Part shown: positions 12,692-23,560 of the stretch, piece by piece
Layout: each line of letters starts with the position of its first letter
Numbering within the stretch: position 1 is the stretch's first letter
Assembly: GCA_026419785.1 (NCBI GenBank)
Contig: JAODTK010003688.1
Location: 1 to 64,000, forward strand
Source of the DNA: Sclerodactyla briareus
Lineage: Eukaryota > Echinodermata > Holothuroidea > Dendrochirotida > Sclerodactylidae
Length of the DNA stretch: 64,000 nt
Reading direction: 5' to 3'
The notes under the pieces: generated by a model
The model's input: only the letters and a program-made list of their open reading frames with translations
What the model was told of the DNA's origin: nothing
The model's database searches: none
Program-made: the position numbers and the translations under genes

Positions 12692-13617
12692 GCGTTGTCT
12701 TCTCCGAGGGACCCGCATGAAGACCCTCATACGGTTCTCCCTTAAAGTGTACCTGCTGACCTTGGCGTGGAGGGGGGATATTGCGGAAATTACAGTCTTC
12801 ATGACACTCTACGCTTCGTCCGAGAAGGTGGATGGTTTAGTCGGGGAACCTCACTGGGAGGTCCACGAGCTCTTCACCTCAGCCATCGGTACATAATGTG
12901 CGATATCATGTTCGGGAACCAGACGACGATGACGTGAATGACTCCCAGGAGATCATGCGCATGATGGAAGAGTTCTCCCAGGCTATCGGTCCGGTCACGA
13001 TTGTGCTAAACAGTAAAGTACTCTGGCCAGTTCTCCCGTTCGGACCGCGGGAAAGGACTCAGTCGACGTCAGACGGAGTCAGGGATAAAGTGAAGATTCA
13101 AAATCCGAAGTCGAACTCAGATGGGAAAGGATCGATCTTCGAACAACTTCGTCAAAGCCTTCCTCTCGGAGATGGAGAAGGGGAGGAACCTACTCCGCGA
13201 GTGAAAACTGGTGCCGAAACCCTGGAGATGTTTTCGCGGGAAACGCGGACCACGATGTGACATGACTGGACGACCTCTTCCTCGCCACTCACCCGGAGTA
13301 AGCTAAGGTGTCGGCAGGAATGGACGGATACGTGGAGGAACACGGAATGCCCTATTCCTCGATCGCTTCAAGCTACAGTACATACACGGCGACGATGATG
13401 GAGTGCGACCGACTGGGGACCTATCGGCCTACCCGGCCATATCGCCGAAGAGGATACACAAGTGCTCGGCTACGATTTTCCGAAGGGTACGGCGGTCACC
13501 TTCAACTCCACGCCTGAACATGGTCCGGAAAACAATTCCGGAACCGAAAGTTCCTACATGAGCGGTTCCTAGAGGACGGCCGTTTGTACCCAGTCTGACA
13601 TCCTGCCGTTTCAGTCG
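12692..13617 (+). pseudogene. Cytochrome P450 (clan 2, CYP2-like) pseudogene, exon 2 remnant
   Basis: The exon has a TTGTTTCCAG acceptor before it and a GTGAGT donor after it. Across frameshifts the translation keeps the family order. It has GVVFSEGP..RMKTLIRFSL (helix C, usually G-x-x-F-x-x-G-x-x-W-K-x-x-RRF), and EVHELFTSAIG and then CAI-x-x-FG before an Asp-rich stretch (DDDDVN). It continues with EIMRMMEEFSQAIGP and VLN, then FVKAFLSEMEKGRN. After a degraded I-helix come MMECDRLGT (ExxR of helix K kept), DTQVLGYDFPKGTAVTFN and ERFLEDGRL (PERF region). LPFQS at the donor begins the heme loop. The I-helix A/G-G-x-D/E-T-T/S motif is ruined, and stops and frame changes occur throughout. The long intronless exon differs from the many-exon vertebrate CYP2 layout. 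Confidence 0.88.
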
Positions 13618-13684
13618 GTGAGTTCAAGAGTTTCGTTGCTGCTTAAGGTGAATCAACGAGGATTCATCCAGACTGGACTATATA

Positions 13685-13999
13685 GTATTCAGTGCTTATA
13701 CAGCGCCTTTCCACCGAGTGCTCAAAGCGCTTTACAGATATCCTGTTCATAGGAATTGTACGCACTCCAACCAACACCAGGAGAGTATGTTTTTTTTGTT
13801 TTGCAGCAGCATTAAACACCGCGCCGGTTTACTCAAGTCCTTCACAGGTCCCCAATTAGCACTGGGGGTGGGAGAGGCATGGAGGTGGAGTGCCTTGCCC
13901 AAGGACCCCACGGAAAAGCTGATCGTCTGTGGTGTTCGAACCACAATCTTACAGATAAACGGTCTGCAAAGGTCTGCCAACTGAGCTAATCCGATCTCC
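13685..13999 (-). mobile_element. tRNA-derived SINE
   Basis: On the minus strand the element starts with GGAGATCGGATTAGCTCAGT (13997 downward), which contains an RNA polymerase III A box (TAGCTCAGTTGG). The B box GGTTCGAAC lies close by at 13933-13941. A body with the GGGTCCTTGGGCAAGGCAC word follows. The 3' part, read on the + strand, has AGCGCCTTTCCACCGAGTGC and CTCAAAGCGCTTTACAGAT (13701-13740), a tail type shared by many aquatic-animal SINEs. It lies 67 bases inside the P450 intron, antisense to the P450. It is not a functional tRNA gene: it lacks a complete cloverleaf. Confidence 0.8.
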
Positions 14000-15082
14000 A
14001 AATATTGAGGTTTTTTTAATAGTCAATTTTACCACTACAAAGCCTAGCAGTATCTACGACTTCGAGATATAGACAGTCTTGGTCTTTAAGTTTGGTTGCG
14101 ATGTTTGGTCTACATGTGTCTCGCATTATAATAATGATTAATAAGGATAATAATAATAATTAAAAAAAAAATAAATAATGATAATTTAATAACTAGTCTC
14201 ATATAAGCACAGGCTCCAACAGTTTTCAATGCCCTTCACGGATGTCTGAGAGTGCAGTGAAAACATTAGGATTGGAAAAAAGAAAAGGTTTTCAACGAAG
14301 TCTGGAAAGATAAAAGAGCTACGGTCACCATATGTTTTTGCTCGAGACCCTGGGAAACCTGAAGTGATATGGAATTATGAAGCGAACAGGTATGAGTTTG
14401 ACTCTGTGAGTGTAGCAAATGAGGTGGAGTGCCCGTTTGATAGCAAGGATAGAAATAATGAGAAACCGTATAGTCGTGTTGTCATAACGTTCACCTGGTA
14501 TCGTGTCCACAAGTTGTCTAACGCCTTCTCACGCCTTCTCGATTACATTGACCACGGTGTTGTGGTGTCACGCGGGTCTGATGCATTCCCCGCCCGGTTG
14601 TCGATACCTTCCAATGTATCACCTAAAACCCACCAATTACTATCCAATTAGTCCAAAAACTCAGTGCACTAGTGGCGGAGCCCGTTGGATAGGGGGTCAG
14701 GCACAACCTGCTCCCTGTTTTCCTGACGCCATACACCTTTAAACGACCCCTCTCTGTAGGTCCTTGGGGGGTGAGGAGTTCAATCACCCACTCTACCCCG
14801 TGACTCAAGGTTGGAAGAAATTCCTGCAGAAATGAGCTCCCTTGCCAAAACGTTTGCGGCCACTTCATCCTTTCCGTAGTCTATGAAAAACATTGGCGCA
14901 TTTTGAATTAGGTCTTCCAAAAGGCATGTCTGTTGCCCAGAGAAGGATGAGGTCTAGCCGACTCTCCCCGGATCTCAAGTACCCCCACCCCCTCGAAAAG
15001 TAGGGTCTAAGAGGCGTATGAGTAAGTAACTCTGGCTTGTTCCCCTTCTCCCACTACGACGTTATCGTGTCGTGCAACAATC

Positions 15083-15190
15083 CGATGGTATTATATTATT
15101 TTATTATAGTAGTAGTATTATTATTATTATTATTATTATATTATTATTATGATTATATTAGTATATTATGATTAATTCTTATTATTTTCA
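15083..15190 (+). repeat. TTA/TTATTA-rich simple sequence
   Basis: An imperfect trinucleotide array within P450 intron 2 with ATTATT and GATTAT interruptions. Confidence 0.9.
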
Positions 15191-15604
15191 TTATTACCGT
15201 TCGTTCAACCAGGAGGCAGCACTAGCGGCATGATAACTATAAAAAGCCGGTCAGCTATAACGCTATTGCCATTGTCTAGAATCGGCGAAGCTCTGATATC
15301 AAGAGACGATATGAATGGTTCCGAGAGCAATATTCCTAAATATTTCATGAGTGGAAGATTGAACAGTTCTGAGATCGAAGAAAAACAATATCGTTCCAAC
15401 ACGAGAAACGAACTCTAAAAATTGTTAGTCCACACATTGCGCGAAAGCGTGGTTAGGTCTTTCTCATGCGAACCTCTTGCGTGATCGCGTAATCGAATTG
15501 ATATTTTAACAATGGCCAATGAGATAGCCCAAGGATATAGCAACAAGGTGGTGTTAATTTAGTAATATCCGGTTGATGATTCTTATTTTGTTGTTTTGCT
15601 TCAG

Positions 15605-15823
15605 GTCGAACGTATCTGCCCGGGCGAACATCTGGCGCGGATGGAGACATTCCTCTTTATAGTAGGCTTCTGAACAGTACGAGTTCTTCCTAATGATTCC
15701 TAAAGAGGGAGCGAGTGGCCTATTTGCCCCATTTTTATTATGATTTACTTCCAAACTCAAACTAGGCATCGGCTGGCGGGTAAACTGCCAACTTGTGGTA
15801 TCCCTCTTTTCCAAAGATTAATG
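15605..15823 (+). pseudogene. Cytochrome P450 (clan 2, CYP2-like) pseudogene, exon 3 remnant with heme-binding cysteine
   Basis: After a pyrimidine-rich TTGCTTCAG acceptor the exon reads VERICPGEHLARMETFLFIVG. With LPFQS of the previous exon this restores the heme loop F-x-x-(G)-x-R-x-C-x-G. The cysteine codon TGC at 15617-15619, the Arg two residues before it and the Gly two after it are kept, and the loop glycine reads Val. In a shifted frame EQYEFFLMIPKEGASGLF follows, matching the last beta strand region of CYP2 proteins, then a stop. The C-terminal end is approximate. With a stop right after the heme helix and a frameshift, the copy cannot make a normal enzyme. Confidence 0.85.
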
Positions 15824-15899
15824 CGACCGTTGACTATTTGAAATGCCCAAATTTGCAATAAATCAGTTACACCCCTACCCCCCCCCCCCAATAAAAATC

Positions 15900-16430
15900 C
15901 AAAATAATTCGTATCGGAATTATCGCCATGATTCTGACCGTCGTACAAATTCCTTTCGAAAAGAAGATTTGCGAAGAAAATCCAAAATGGCCCCAATGGG
16001 TTTCCTAGGGCGAAAACAAAAATTTATCCAAAATGATCCCATGCTTCTGGAACACACAAATTTAACATCAACAAAAAAAACATCTTCATTCACAGAGAAG
16101 AATCAAAATGTCCACCGGGTGGAACCCCAAACGTTAAACGAAGTTTGGTCTCCAAAACGATCGCCATGTTTCGAACGCTGCAAACTCTCGAAAAAAATTA
16201 GTTCGTCCAACAATAAGTTGGGCCTCCGAGTGGTGTCTCATGGAGCGAAAACGAAACTGGTCTTCAAGACGATTGCCATGCTCCGGAACGAGCAAATCAT
16301 GCGAAACTTCAGTTCGGTCCAAAATTTAAATGGTCGCCGATGGGGTCACATGGGGTCAAAACGAAAGTTGGTCTTAGAACGATCTCCATGTTCGAAATGG
16401 CGCGTTGCGCCACGCCCAATTTGTTGAACC
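15900..16430 (+). repeat. Degenerate tandem minisatellite, about 110-125-base unit, five copies
   Basis: The word (A/T)(A/C)GAT(C/T)(G/C)CCATG-like recurs with CCATG at 15926, 16039, 16164, 16276 and 16386. Each copy sits in a context TTGGTCT-x-x-A-ACGAT..CCATG..CGGAACG(A/T)GCAAA, with a GGGTC-ACATGGGGTCAAAACG segment between copies. The + strand stays open from 15843 to 16427 (194 codons) through the array. The frame is probably open by repeat structure, and I see no known domain. Confidence 0.7.
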
Positions 16431-17584
16431 GGATCACTATTTGTAAAGAACAGTGCATGCAAATTTCGAATCAATCAGACGAAAGCGTTGGAGAGGTTAT
16501 TGTTCCACGACAATAAAATAAGTTTCGTGCGAAAATCCAAAGGAGGGCGCTGCAGAGCGGTGTGGCGACGCCCACTTCGAACTTATTCCGAGGTTTCCTC
16601 TCATGACGAACGACTGCAAAGTTTCGAGTCATTCAGAAATGCGTTGGAAAACTAAATCGCTGACGCAGAATTGTTCCCACGGGCTGCCCATAATATTCCC
16701 TGGGACAGTAAATAGTTGTCCTCCAGAGATACAATAATGACCATATGTCCGCTGTTGCTAAGTCAGTCCTTCTCCGCATACTGCATACGACTGGGAATGT
16801 AAATGTGTCCATCGTTTCAAGAAGAGCTAAGCTCATGGCTTAGCTAAGCTATACGTATGCCCATATGCTCTGTAATGAAGCATTGTTTCACGTCAGATTG
16901 CATATCCAGTCATGGTTCCGCCAATATTGTGTTTTTTGCTCATTGATTATTCAGAAGGATTACAATGTCACTCACCAAGCTTCAAACCCTTGATCAATGT
17001 TTGACGAGAGCAGTTGTTTCATTCTGGATTTTCCTAGAACGTGTAATATTTACAACAATTTACGATGTTCATCCCCGAGGAAATGAGTTCCAGTCTCCGT
17101 CCTGCCAATCTTGGATATATATTTTTTCATTTGGAGAACTGCGGGCAGTGTGCATACCCCCCCTCCCCCCCCCCCCCCCCCCCTCCTTCCCTTGGGCGGT
17201 GTGTCAGCGGAGCCTAGAGTGACTGGAAAAAGTTATCTCCATGTTTCGAGTGAATCCAGTATAATTTGGGGGATGGTGGGTCGTTGTCTCGCAACATTTG
17301 TTGATCCAAATCGACGATCCTGGCATCCTTACCTCGATTGGCGTGTCTTTGGTTTCAACTGTCCCTGTCTTCTTTACTCCACAGGTATTTCACCCGTCCG
17401 AAGAACGCGAAGATCCAGATACACTACAGGTGTCTAGCGGCTGGTCAGATCTCCGCTCCCTTTCCCCGTTGTTTTTAACCGACGGGAGAAGAGCGTGAAT
17501 TTAGTCTCAGATGCATGGCGTACTAAAGGGTTGTTGGTTGAGGATCAGGTCGGGACCCCAAGGGAAGTGCGCCCGAATTATAAG
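16431..17584. other. No recognisable feature
   Basis: Includes a poly-C run at about 17160-17182 and proline-rich frames created by it. I see no gene or repeat copy. Confidence 0.4.
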
Positions 17585-17727
17585 CTCCGCCCTCCCTATT
17601 AGGCCAAATAAATACAATTTATGGGCCCCTAGGGCTAACACGCTGTTGCAATATTTGATTGAACAACAGCTTTTTAAAACGTCGAATGACGGAAAAAAAG
17701 GTGATTTGTGTTAAAAAATTATTGGAC
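17585..17727 (+). repeat. Dispersed repeat family R1, copy 2 (left part)
   Basis: AAATACAATTTATGGGCCCC...AACACGCTGTTGCAATATTTG and the following AAAAAAAGGTGATTTGTGTT match 1787-1925 in the same order and strand. The right part of the family (as at 1965-2135) is not visible after 17727. Confidence 0.55.
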
Positions 17728-18363
17728 GCATGCGCACTGCTTCGGAAGGGTTTATTTTCTGATTGGTAGTGGTATTGTATCGTATCTTTTGTTATGGTTG
17801 GGGATTAAGATTAGGGATAGGGTATAGTGTAGCCCGCTCCACGGAAATCCTTCGGAGACAGTCAGCGGCCATCGACCCTGAAATTACGAGGCTGATCGTG
17901 TCACAGAATGTTAGACACATATCTAATAGGACTCCTGAAAGTGTTACCTTAACTGTTTTCCTAGATCCAATTGATTAGTGTTGTCCTGTGCCATAGCCAA
18001 ATTGTTACTCCTTTGGAAGAAGATACTCATTGTAATATGATGTAGAATATTCACAGTTCGTGCAGTGTGATCGTATTTTATGTGAGGGGGTGTAAAATGA
18101 TGTTAAATATTCATAGATGTTTCTCCCAATCTTATGATGTTGAAATCAACAAATTTATTATGGTTGATAGCCATTCACCATTGGCTGTCATATTCTCTTT
18201 AGACAATTAGAATCCTCTTATGTAGGAGGAATGCTGGTATGTTTTTTTTCTGAGGATTCGAGCATCTGATTCGGTTCCCGGATCGCCAACAAGGGGGCGA
18301 CTATTTAGTATGTTCAATACTTTTCAATATCCATTTATAACGTATATCTATAGGCTCTTCATC
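17728..18363. other. No recognisable feature
   Basis: AT-rich, non-coding in appearance. Two related GATGT(A/T)(G/A)AATATTCA words lie 60 bases apart near 18040 and 18100. Confidence 0.4.
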
Positions 18364-19129
18364 GGGTTGGCGCCAGGATTTCCCCGACGGGGGTCCGAGT
18401 TCCCCGACGGGGGTCCGAGTTCCCCGACGGGGGGGGGGGGCAAGTTCCCAGACGAGGCTACCCCCCCCCTCAGTCAAAAACCTGCATTTTGAGGTTTTAA
18501 TTTTTGAACATTTTTCTTGAAGAGAAAAAAAACGAAAAATGAAATACACATTGTGGAGAGCAATGTTACTTCAATAGTCCCACTCAAATCAGGCGCACTT
18601 ATTAGTAAAATAGGGTCCGGTATTCCCAATAACTGCACAGGAAATACCTGGGCACTGCGTCGTGAAAGCCACTCTACACAGAGGCAAAACAGTGATGACG
18701 GCGAACGAGCATTCCTCCCCAAACGAATGTAACCATAATCTCTTGCAGGGACATTTCGACGATATCCCTAAGGCTTGTGTATCCTATCCATATCATCCCA
18801 CGATTGTATATTCTTGTAGGAAGATGATTTATGCTGATCTTAAACTCGAGCGAGAACTTGCATTACTATAGGCAGGATATGAAGGCGCGCTAAGCGCGCC
18901 GAAAATTTCAGCTTCAATATAGGAATTTCACTCTAAGAAGTTTGGGAATATATACTGGTACTTTCGTGGCAAAAAAACCCCTCGTCGGGGTTTTACATTT
19001 TATCGTACCCACTCGGCTCCCCGACTAGATGGGAAGAATTCCTGGCGGGGGGGGGGGGCAAGGCTTCCCCGACGGGGGGGGGGCATGGCCCCCTGCCCCC
19101 CCCCCCCCCCCCCCCGCTGGCGCCACCCC
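18364..19129. mobile_element. Transposon-like block with short inverted ends and 20-bp subrepeats
   Basis: GGGTTGGCGCCAG at 18364-18376 is mirrored by GCTGGCGCCACCCC at 19116-19129. Just inside the left end TTCCCCGACGGGGGTCCGAG repeats at 18380, 18400 and 18420 (period exactly 20), running into poly-G. Toward the right end TTCCCCGACGGGG recurs near 19065 among poly-G and poly-C runs. The centre carries a palindrome (18884-18900). No ORF of note. The arrangement is like a non-autonomous element with inverted ends; no target duplication was identified. Confidence 0.55.
18884..18900. other. Perfect GC palindrome/hairpin
   Basis: GGCGCGCTAAGCGCGCC is a 7-bp stem with a 3-base loop, followed by GAAAATTT. 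It lies inside the 18364-19129 block. Confidence 0.85.
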
Positions 19130-20512
19130 TGATTCTTAGTGTATGGCCTGGAAGGCATATAACATTACACACATAGGCTATAAGATGGTGGGGAAATAAC
19201 TATTGTTTTGGCCCCTATCCTCCTAAAAGATAGGAGGGAGGTATGGCAAGTATATGGTTCCGTCGGTGATGAACGGCTCATGGCCTGTTCATAGCGGTCC
19301 AAGTGTAGGCACAAGTGGACGGGTTACCTTGTATATATATATATGTTCTCATAAGGTGTGTTACGGCTGTTACCATTGGCCCTGAAAGGAAAGCAAACCT
19401 TCAGAATATATTTCTTGAAAATATTGTGCAAAAGCTTTTTTCACGGCCCCGAAAGAGAAATTAATGAACCCGGGTAGTGGAGCCCATATCGATTAAGGAT
19501 CGAATTCCCTGCCTGCAAAGAGTCATTTTCAAATCCTGGCCAAATTCCTGCATAGGTATTGTCCACCCAGGCGGTCATAATACTCTCGATTTAACCTAAG
19601 ATATGAAGATTATGTGTGAAGTTACACAGTTATGTTAATTACAACTACGGGCTCTGGCCACCATACAGCCATAATAATCGCCAACGATACTAACTTTTCA
19701 GGTCCGTCCGTGTTGGTGGGAACTGACTACAATCATTACTATAAAGTTTCTATTTCCCATCCATGGCAAATTCCTGATGTCCAACCAGAGTCCATACTGC
19801 TCTCGATGTTAACCCTAAGATTATATTGGATTTACTCAGCTGTGATGTTTAAATAGTATTATCTATAAAATGAAACAAACACATGCTGACAAGTCATCTT
19901 ATTTTTTTATCCTTATTTTCTTCGATGATATCACAACCCGCAGAAATACAAAATGTATAAAGAATAGAGAAGAATCACAAGTTCTCAGAAGGATGAGATT
20001 GAACTGACGCCAGTTCACAGCGAATTCACTGCCATTTGTGGTATGCTGGAATTGTGCGAGGTTCAGCTCAGATGGAGTGGTTGATTTGAAGAGAAAAATG
20101 GACCAGTACCACTTATTTGTTTGGGTCATGTAAATTGTTGACAGTAATTTATTCTGCTATCAAAGGGCAGAAAAAGTTCCGTATAGTCTTTTTTTTTTCT
20201 TTTTTTCACTGTAACTTCGTTGCAAGCTTTTGTCTTAGCACTGCGCGCACCAATTGTCGTATTGTTTCAGCATTCCACATTCGAAATGATTTTTGTATGC
20301 GTATGTGTGTGCATATTATTTACATACCTCGTAACTTTTCCGAGCGCGAATATACACGGGAAACGGTAAGAGACTTGATGAGGGTATATGACGCCAAGAT
20401 ATTGGATGTAGGTTTCAGATACCCGTGGTCGCAATATGAAACACACTTTTCAACGTAAAAAGAGATCAGTTTACGGTATCGTGAAAGAAAATAAAGCAGG
20501 CAATTCCTGCGC
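19130..20512. other. No recognisable feature; 3' flank of the minus-strand tubulin pseudogene
   Basis: Non-coding in appearance. It would hold the 3' UTR of the minus-strand tubulin copy near 20300-20512, but I see no convincing AATAAA on that strand close to the stop. Confidence 0.35.
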
Positions 20513-21650
20513 CTAATATTCCTCGTACTCTTCTTCATCTTCTTGATCAAACGAGTCTGCTCCAACCTCCTCGGAATTCCTTACTCGAGAGCAGCGCGAT
20601 CCTCACGAGACTCGAAACTCTACCCTCCCTGCCTCGCCGACGCCGTACCAGTGGACGAAAGCACGCTGCGTACATAAGGTCGAAACTTGTGGTCGAGGGC
20701 GAGCCAGGCTATGAAAAATAGCAGTAGTGTTGCTCAGCATGCAGACGGCTCGCTGGACCTTGGCGAGGTCACCGCCTGGTACCGCGGTGGGTGGCTGTAG
20801 TTGATGCAGACCTTGAAACCAGTGGGACCCAGTCGACGAAACTGGATCGTGCGTTCGTCTTGATGTGTTGCGATGGCGGCGTTGACGTCTTTGGGAACGA
20901 CGTCACCACGGAAGAGGAGACAGGCGGCCATTGTATGTACTTGCCGTGGCGTGGGTCGCACTTGACCATTTCTGTGGTTAGCTGACTCGAAGCAAGCGAA
21001 TGTGAATCTCGTTGACGCATCAAATGACTCGTGGTAAGGCCCTTCTCTCTGCGAGAGACAGGGGCATATGTACCAGAGGGAAGTGGAATTCGCGGAGGAA
21101 TACGCGGACGAGGTTGGTCTGGAACTCGGTCAGGCGAGTTCAGGGCGCCATCGAACCTCAGAGAGGCAGTAATCGACGACACCAACCTGCCCGCAATGAG
21201 TCTGTTGAGGTTTGTATAGGTCGGCAGCTCGATGTCAAGGTGCGCCTGCAGAGAGCATAGATCGCCTCGTTGTGACCATGAAGGCGCAGTCGGAGTGATC
21301 AAGGGCTGGTGGTGTGGGTGGCAGGATGGAGTTGTACGCTCCACTACGCCGAGGAGAATGAGGGGCGGGGAGATGCTGAAATCGAGCTTGGATTTCTTGC
21401 AGTAGTCGACGGAGAGTATCTCAATCAATAGAGAGAGAACCCAGAGCAGTCCCTCCGCCGAAGCTGTGGAAGAGGAGGAACCCCTGGAGGACCGGCCGCA
21501 TGGTCCGAGAGGAGTCGTACCGGTCCAGGACTGTGTCGATTGTTCCCGCCCACTGTATAGTGACCCCCTGGCGTAGTATTGGCGGCGTCCTCCTTGCCGG
21601 TGACAGCTGTCCGGGGCGAACAGTGCTGTAGGTACCCGTACGGACTTCAT
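20513..21650 (-). pseudogene. Alpha-tubulin pseudogene B, large 3' exon (codon 76 to stop)
   Basis: Alpha-tubulin pairs with beta-tubulin to build microtubules. Read on the minus strand, the exon follows an acceptor CCTCTTATAG and starts DEVRTGTY. It continues with [13 protein letters not shown], where the phosphate-binding glycine loop begins but decays, then [12 protein letters not shown]. Next come [39 protein letters not shown] and [26 protein letters not shown] and QRAFVHWY follow. The acidic tail EEVGADSFDQEDEEEYEEY is followed by a stop at 20513-20515. The length (1,138 bases) is near the 1,131 expected for codons 76-451. More than ten frame changes and several stops make it non-functional. 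No intron interrupts it after codon 76. Confidence 0.95.
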
Positions 21651-22512
21651 CTATAAGAGGGAATTTGAAGAGATATCTGAAGCCTCAATTCGTTAGTCGT
21701 CGCAATATACCTGTACTAAAAGGCTGGAATTCCATTGTTGCGTATGCGTGTCCGGGATGGATGTGAAAATAACCATATTTACGAAATGAAAGTTGTTACA
21801 GAAGAGAGCCCAATGAGGTAATGCAGCAAGGGACTCAAGAATGCAGAAGGTCCATGTAGTGCGTCGATTGGCCTTTTGAGAATATTTCATAGAATTTCAT
21901 TCGATGCATACGATTGTATACGCATTGGTATAGTGTTATTTGGCCTAATCAGTGTTGGGTGCTTCATTAAAAAAAAAAAATGTTAGCCCTGTGAAACCAA
22001 GATATGTCTTTGCAAACTAAATGAGACATTCAGACATAGCCCCATTTCTCAGATTCACGTGAATTCGCGAGTCCTCAAGTGCCTACCAGACCCGCATCGC
22101 AACAATGAGTGCAGTTCTGGTCGAATGGTTTATGAAACAGTTAACGCCCCCCCCCCCCTCCATTCGCCGGATCGGCAGAGAATATACGATGTGACGGCTA
22201 CACCAACCCACATTGAAGAAAACCTCAACATTCCTTTGGTTGCTCGTATTAAGTCGAAAGAACACTTAGTTATTATAGCTTAATCGCGAATGGAACCTGG
22301 ACAAGCTTCATTTCTCACACCATAGCATAGGCCAAGGCGTCATCACCGTATGCACGAAATACCTCCACAAGCACTTGGTGGAATTTTCACTCAAGGTTAA
22401 GGGTCCAAAGCATAACCAGAGCTTATAGTCGACGTTTGACCTACATATTTCGACACTCAGAAAGTTGGCGCGGTCCATGTGGTCATTCTAACGTTAGAGT
22501 GTATATTGTTAC
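21651..22512 (-). other. Intron of alpha-tubulin pseudogene B
   Basis: An 862-base interval with a GTAACA donor at 22512 and a TAG acceptor at 21651. It splits the codon that would be Asp76 in phase 1, the same place as in pseudogene A. The content is non-coding, and I see no shared sequence with the intron of copy A. Confidence 0.85.
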
Positions 22513-22729
22513 CTATAACTGTATGTTCTAGGTGCACGAACACCGCCCTAGGCACGTTGTTTTCCCCGCGGGCCGTCTCGCTGAAGAATGTGCTGAAGGA
22601 GCGTCGGTGGTGGAGTTGTCCCCAGAGATCTGTCGTCCGTGCCCGATACCGTGCTCTCAACAGTGAGCGTCCATCAGGAATTGGCCTCTTGTACGCCGCC
22701 TGCCGATATGGGATTGAGATAACATCACG
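22513..22729 (-). pseudogene. Alpha-tubulin pseudogene B, 5' exon (residues about 2-76)
   Basis: After a TCTCCACAG acceptor the minus strand reads RDVISIPYRQA, matching the R-E-x-x-S-I-x-x-G-Q-A start of alpha-tubulin. After a deletion of roughly ten residues it continues with IPDG, decayed sequence, then SFSTFFSETA, NNVPRAVFVHLE and TVI. It ends at TATAG/GTAACA. The initiator Met would lie in a separate upstream exon, as is usual in animals, and I could not find it. The Pro of the DLEPTV segment reads His. Confidence 0.93.
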
Positions 22730-23214
22730 CTGTGGAGAGGTGTAAATACAAGACTTTATGAAATATATAGGATTATGATATGATATTATATATAGGATTA
22801 TGATATGATTATGATATATAGATCCGCTGGCACCCCGATGAATTTTGTGATCGCTGTCTTGTGGGAGGTGTCTATGGGGGGATTGAGGGCTAGCTAGGGT
22901 ATTTGAGAGTGAAAGTTTTCGGGAACGTCTATAGTGCACATAAACTTCTCACATGCAGGGTATCACACATTGTCGGTTGAACAACTGCTCAATTGTGTGT
23001 CTCTCCCCCTCCAGATATGTCACCCCCCCGATTCCAAGACTCCCCTCCAAAGTTCCTGTCAACCTGCCCAGTCATTGGAATTTTCATTTAGTTGCCAGTA
23101 CACAGGTCAATTGAGTTCTGTCAAATGCTTATGTGCAAGGCAATTGGTGTTCTTCTGTTTTAGACAGTAACTTGAGTAAACTTTACTTCTTCATTCGTCT
23201 TAAAGTGCAAAATC
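22730..23214. other. AT-rich spacer with GATAT-type simple sequence
   Basis: TAGGATTATGATATGAT-like words repeat at about 22765-22822. The rest shows no recognisable feature. The Met exon and promoter of tubulin copy B would be expected nearby but are not seen. Confidence 0.45.
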
Positions 23215-23560
23215 CGCATCACAAAAAATACCCAAAAGTCAAAAGGTCATGAGGTCAAAGCAGGTCATCAGATGTATTTCATTCACCTAACAGAACCAAA
23301 CTTTCCATTACGACTCCATCCCCTCTAAAATGTATCCTTTGCGAGATCTCGATGAAAGAAGAATTGACTGACCTTCTTTACACTGTTGACCTTTACCGAT
23401 TAATTTAATTCTGGTATGCCACAATAGTTCTATCACCTACCAAACTATCTTATCTAAATTGTGTCACACTCTGAGCAACAGACTCTGAGTTACAGCTGCT
23501 TAAAAACAGTTTTCGGTCTGTACTGACCTCGAATGACCCCCAACTGATAACATAAGAAAA
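23215..23560 (+). repeat. R3 (TGACCT-type) repeat copy
   Basis: AAAAGGTCATGAGGTCAAAG, then CAGATGTA and AACCAAACTTTCCATTACGA, match the block at 9930-10020. Later GACCTCGAATGACC and an AATAGG word match the monomer core. Confidence 0.7.

Larger units (their letters stand above)
13618..15604 (+). other. Inferred intron 2 of the P450 pseudogene
   Basis: A 1,987-base interval between the GTGAGT donor and the TTGTTTTGCTTCAG acceptor. The junction LPFQS/VERICPG is in frame and in register. The intron holds a tRNA-derived SINE near its 5' end and TTA-rich simple sequence around 15083-15185. The section 14000-15080 between them shows no recognisable feature. Confidence 0.7.

Noticed and set aside
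13922-13999. Functional tRNA gene on the minus strand
   Set aside because: A and B box words are present, but the arms do not make a full cloverleaf and a SINE body and tail are attached.
22457-22939. 160-codon minus-strand ORF as a novel gene
   Set aside because: Its C-terminal part is the tubulin B 5' exon and the rest is intron and upstream sequence read through.
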